The notes under the pieces: model-generated | Seen by the model: the letters and a program-made list of their open reading frames with translations, nothing else | Database searches by the model: none | What the model was told of the DNA's origin: nothing | Part shown: positions 6,311-8,719 of the stretch, piece by piece | Position numbering within the stretch: the stretch's first letter is position 1 | Layout of the letters: each line of letters begins with the position of its first letter | Made by a program: the position numbers and the translations under genes | From: Alphaproteobacteria bacterium | GTDB lineage: Bacteria; Pseudomonadota; Alphaproteobacteria; Rhodobacterales; Rhodobacteraceae | DNA length: 8,719 nucleotides | NCBI GenBank assembly: GCA_030425945.1 | Contig: JAUHZL010000099.1 | Coordinates: 1-8,719, forward strand | Direction: 5' to 3'

Positions 6311-6976
6311 ATGACGTCTCGACAGGAGAGCGACCCTGACCACGACGGCACCCGGCAGACGGGCGGCGGACCAACGCGGCTGCTTCTGGCCGACGACCAC
6401 AGCCTCGTCCGCGAGACCATCGCGGCCTTTCTCGCCGCGGGCGGGGACCTCGAGATCCATTGCGAAGGCACGCTCGATGCCGCCATCGCGGCCCTCGGCC
6501 CGCACGGCCCCTTCGACCTGATCCTGCTCGACCTGAACATGCCGGGGATGAACGGCCTCGACGGGATGGCCCGCATGCAGAAGGCCGCCGGCGCAACGCC
6601 GGTCGGCATCCTGTCGGCGAACGCCCGGCCCGACACGATCCAGTCGGCGATCGCCGCGGGCGCGCGGGGCTACCTGCCGAAGTCGATGCCGGCGAAGTCC
6701 CTGTCGGCTGCCGTGCGCTTCATGCTCTCGGGGGAAATATACTTCCCCTACAACCTGTTGCAGGATACTCCCGGCGAGGATGATGCCGGTCTGCGGCCGC
6801 GCGAGCGCGAGGTGCTGCAGGGGCTGGCCGAGGGTCTGTCGAACCGGGAAATCGCCGACCGGCTGCACCTGCAGGAGGTCACCGTCAAGCTGCACGTCAA
6901 GACGCTGAGCCGGAAGCTGAACGCCCGCAACCGGACCCATGCCGCGATGATTGCTCGGGACAACGGGTTGATCTGA
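6311..6976 (+). CDS. LuxR/NarL-family response regulator
   Basis: 221 residues from ATG 6311, chosen because the upstream GTG at 6221 adds 30 residues encoded by the AT-rich promoter region; a GAGAAG ribosome-like site precedes this ATG closely. After a polar tail of about 20 residues comes a receiver domain (23-140): acidic pair Asp28-Asp29 in LLLADDHSLVRE, phospho-acceptor Asp74 in LILLDLNMPGMNG, switch Ser102 in ILSANA and Lys124 in YLPKS. A LuxR-type helix-turn-helix (about 159-221) shows LRPREREVLQGLAEGLSNREIA, VTVKLHVKTLSRKL and the end DNGLI. It should bind DNA when phosphorylated. It is divergent from the SUOX-like/kinase operon, whose HPt domain is the natural phosphodonor, and would most simply control the shared intergenic region. 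The stop codon lies within a 15-bp tandem repeat. The target genes are not known. Confidence 0.92.
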   Translation: MTSRQESDPDHDGTRQTGGGPTRLLLADDHSLVRETIAAFLAAGGDLEIHCEGTLDAAIAALGPHGPFDLILLDLNMPGMNGLDGMARMQKAAGATPVGILSANARPDTIQSAIAAGARGYLPKSMPAKSLSAAVRFMLSGEIYFPYNLLQDTPGEDDAGLRPREREVLQGLAEGLSNREIADRLHLQEVTVKLHVKTLSRKLNARNRTHAAMIARDNGLI

Positions 6977-7007
6977 GGCGGGCTGATCCGAGACGGGCTT
7001 ATCCGGA
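6963..7007 (+). repeat. Three-unit 15-bp imperfect tandem repeat containing the regulator stop codon
   Basis: The units are 6963-6977 (ACGGGTTGATCTGAG), 6978-6992 (GCGGGCTGATCCGAG) and 6993-7007 (ACGGGCTTATCCGGA). Neighbouring units match at 12 of 15 and 11 of 15 positions. The period is five codons: the regulator ends NGLI then TGA, and the same frame beyond would read GGLIR and DGLIR. In the second unit the base matching the stop is CGA. This looks like slippage duplication of the gene's 3' end. It fills most of the 46-bp gap to the convergent ATPase gene. Confidence 0.75.
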
Positions 7008-7022
7008 CCCGGGCGGACCGGT

Positions 7023-8719
7023 TCAGGTCACCGGCCCGCGGGGCACGATGCGCAAGGCGCGCAGGGCGTTCAGGATCACCGCCACGTCGATCCCTTCCTG
7101 CAGGAGCGCGCCCTGCACCGGGCTGAGATACCCGAGGGCCGCCGCGATCATGCCCAGCACCGACAGGCCGATGCCTGCCACGACGCTCTGAAGGGCGATG
7201 GCCCGCGCGCCGCGGGCGATCTCGATCCCCGGCCCGAGCCGGTCGAGCCGGTCCACCAGCAGCACCACGTCCGCCGCCTCGGCCGAGGCCGCCGCCCCCC
7301 GCGCGCCCATCGCCACGCCGACATCGGCGGCGGCAAGCGCGGGCGCGTCGTTCACCCCGTCGCCGACCATCATCACCGGGCCGTTCTTGCGTTCGGTGAG
7401 GACCAGCAGCACCTTCTGGTCGGGGGTCAGGCCCGCCCGCACCGCGTCGAGGCCCAGCCCCTCGGTCACGCGCTCGGCCACCTCGGCGCGGTCGCCGGTG
7501 GCCAGCAGGATGCGCCCGATGCCGTCCCCGCGCAGCGCGTCGAGCATCGCCCCCGCGCCCTCGCGCAGCGGATCGGACATCACCAGGTGCCCGGCCAGCC
7601 GCCCGTCGACCGCCACCGCGACAAGGACCGAACCCGCGGGCCGGGCGGGCAGGTCCGCCTGCCCAGCGCCGACCTCGGCGGCCACGAAGCCGTCGCCGCC
7701 GACGATCACCGCGCGGCCCTCGACGCGGCCGGTCAGACCTTCGCCCGGCCGCTCGACAACCTCGGTCGGCACCGGCAGCGCCAGCCCGCGCGCGGTGGCG
7801 GCGGCGACGATCGCCTGCGCGACCGGGTGTTTCGAGGCCTGGTCGAGGGCCGCGGCGAACCGCAGCAGGTCGTCCTCGGCCAGGCCCTCGCGGCTGGCGA
7901 TCGCCACGATCTGCGGGCGGCCGTCGGTCAGGGTGCCGGTCTTGTCGAGGATCAGCGTCCGGATGCGGGCCATCGTCTCGAGCGGTCCGGCCCCCTTGAT
8001 CAGCACCCCGAAATGCGCCGCGCGCGACAGGCCCGCGACCAGCGCCACGGGCACGGCGAGGATCAGCGGACAGGGCGTCGCCACGACCAGCACGGCCACG
8101 GCGCGGATCGGGTCGCCGGTCAGGGCCCAGGCGGCGACCGCGATGCCGACGGTGACCAGCAGGAAGCCCAGCGACCAGCGGTCCGCCAGCCGCGACATCG
8201 GCGCTTTCGAGGCCTGCGCCGCCTCCACCAGCCGGACGATCCCGGCATAGGTGCTGTCGTGCGCCTCGCGCGTGGCGGTCAGGTCGAAGGGTTCGCCCGC
8301 GTTGGTGACGCCGCTCATCGCCTCGGCCCCGGCCGCCAGCCGCACCGGCAGCGACTCGCCGGTCAGCGCGGAGGTATCGACGAAGGCGATCCCGGAGGTG
8401 ACCCGGCCATCCACCGGCACGACGTCGCCCTGCCGGATCAGCAGGCGGTCGCCCGGGGCGATGGCGTCGAGCGGCACCTCTTCCAGCCCGCCGTCGCGGT
8501 GCCGCGTCGCCGTTCGCGGCACGCGGGACAGCAGGTCCTGCATCGAGCGGCGCGCCCGCCCCTCGGCAAAGGCTTCGAGGAAGGTGCCGCCGGAATACAT
8601 CACCGCGACGACCGCCGCGGCCAGCGTCTCGCCGAAGACCAGCGCGGCGGTCATCGACAGCGCGGCCACGATGTCGAGGCCGATCTCGCCCGCCCGCAGG
8701 CTGCGCAGGATCTCGACCA
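7023..8719 (-). CDS. P1B-type heavy-metal translocating ATPase, N-terminus outside window
   Basis: 564 residues are visible and the frame is open to the right edge; a GTG at 8669 is inside the gene and is not taken as the start. Counting from that GTG: actuator-domain SALTGES (100-106), an intramembrane metal motif ATPCPL (Thr198-Pro199-Cys200) followed by the usual VLIKG and ETMARI, phosphorylated Asp242 in DKTGTLTDG, HP (His281-Pro282) marking the P1B nucleotide domain, TGD (391-393), GDGVNDAP (436-443), and two final membrane helices ending in QEGIDVAVILNALRAL. The family exports or moves soft and transition metals across the inner membrane. The TPC motif differs from CPC (Cu, Zn/Cd), CPH and SPC (Co), and resembles the TPC-type P1B group linked to Ni/Fe. 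The C-terminal hemerythrin-like domain of some members is absent. The N-terminal metal-binding region cannot be seen. The gene converges on the regulator and appears unrelated to the relay. Confidence 0.92.
   Translation of the reverse strand, partial: VEILRSLRAGEIGLDIVAALSMTAALVFGETLAAAVVAVMYSGGTFLEAFAEGRARRSMQDLLSRVPRTATRHRDGGLEEVPLDAIAPGDRLLIRQGDVVPVDGRVTSGIAFVDTSALTGESLPVRLAAGAEAMSGVTNAGEPFDLTATREAHDSTYAGIVRLVEAAQASKAPMSRLADRWSLGFLLVTVGIAVAAWALTGDPIRAVAVLVVATPCPLILAVPVALVAGLSRAAHFGVLIKGAGPLETMARIRTLILDKTGTLTDGRPQIVAIASREGLAEDDLLRFAAALDQASKHPVAQAIVAAATARGLALPVPTEVVERPGEGLTGRVEGRAVIVGGDGFVAAEVGAGQADLPARPAGSVLVAVAVDGRLAGHLVMSDPLREGAGAMLDALRGDGIGRILLATGDRAEVAERVTEGLGLDAVRAGLTPDQKVLLVLTERKNGPVMMVGDGVNDAPALAAADVGVAMGARGAAASAEAADVVLLVDRLDRLGPGIEIARGARAIALQSVVAGIGLSVLGMIAAALGYLSPVQGALLQEGIDVAVILNALRALRIVPRGPVT

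Noticed and set aside
6167..6940. 257-codon minus-strand frame opposite the response regulator
   Set aside because: Antisense to an intact receiver/LuxR protein; no domain resemblance, and no ribosome site was noticed.
7198..8250. 350-codon plus-strand frame opposite the P-type ATPase
   Set aside because: Ser/Arg/Ala-rich shadow of a gene with all P-type ATPase signatures.

Overview
The window looks like a chromosomal segment of an alphaproteobacterium, probably of the Rhodobacterales. This is inferred from the very high GC content with strong third-position G/C bias, and from the resemblance of several proteins, as I remember the families, to Rhodobacterales relatives. No rRNA, tRNA, insertion sequence or CRISPR array is visible.

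Layout. Positions 1-6077 form a minus-strand block, read right to left. It begins with a small exported SUOX-fold-like protein without cysteine (5547-6077). Next is a membrane hybrid histidine kinase (2995-5550) interrupted by an in-frame TAG codon at 4519-4521. It is followed by a cytoplasmic sulfatase/phosphonate-monoester-hydrolase family enzyme (1260-2903) and an exported caspase-like (C14-type) protein whose C-terminus runs off the left edge (1-1148). A relatively AT-rich divergent intergenic region (6078-6310) separates this block from a plus-strand LuxR/NarL-type response regulator (6311-6976). Converging on the regulator from the right edge is a P1B-type heavy-metal ATPase (7023-8719, N-terminus outside the window).

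How they work together (inference). The SUOX-like protein, the kinase (periplasmic domain, PAS, HisKA, HATPase, receiver, HPt) and the divergent regulator contain every station of a four-step His-Asp-His-Asp phosphorelay plus a candidate periplasmic sensing partner. The SUOX-like gene and the kinase gene overlap if the kinase starts at an unusual CTG codon. In this sequence the kinase reading frame is cut exactly between the PAS and HisKA modules, so the relay is either newly broken, recoded, or misread at one base. The sulfatase and caspase-like genes lie downstream on the same strand, but nothing in the sequence proves they are regulated by the relay.

The points most worth checking are the in-frame TAG, the putative CTG start, the cysteine-less SUOX-like partner, and a three-unit 15-bp tandem repeat that contains the regulator's stop codon.
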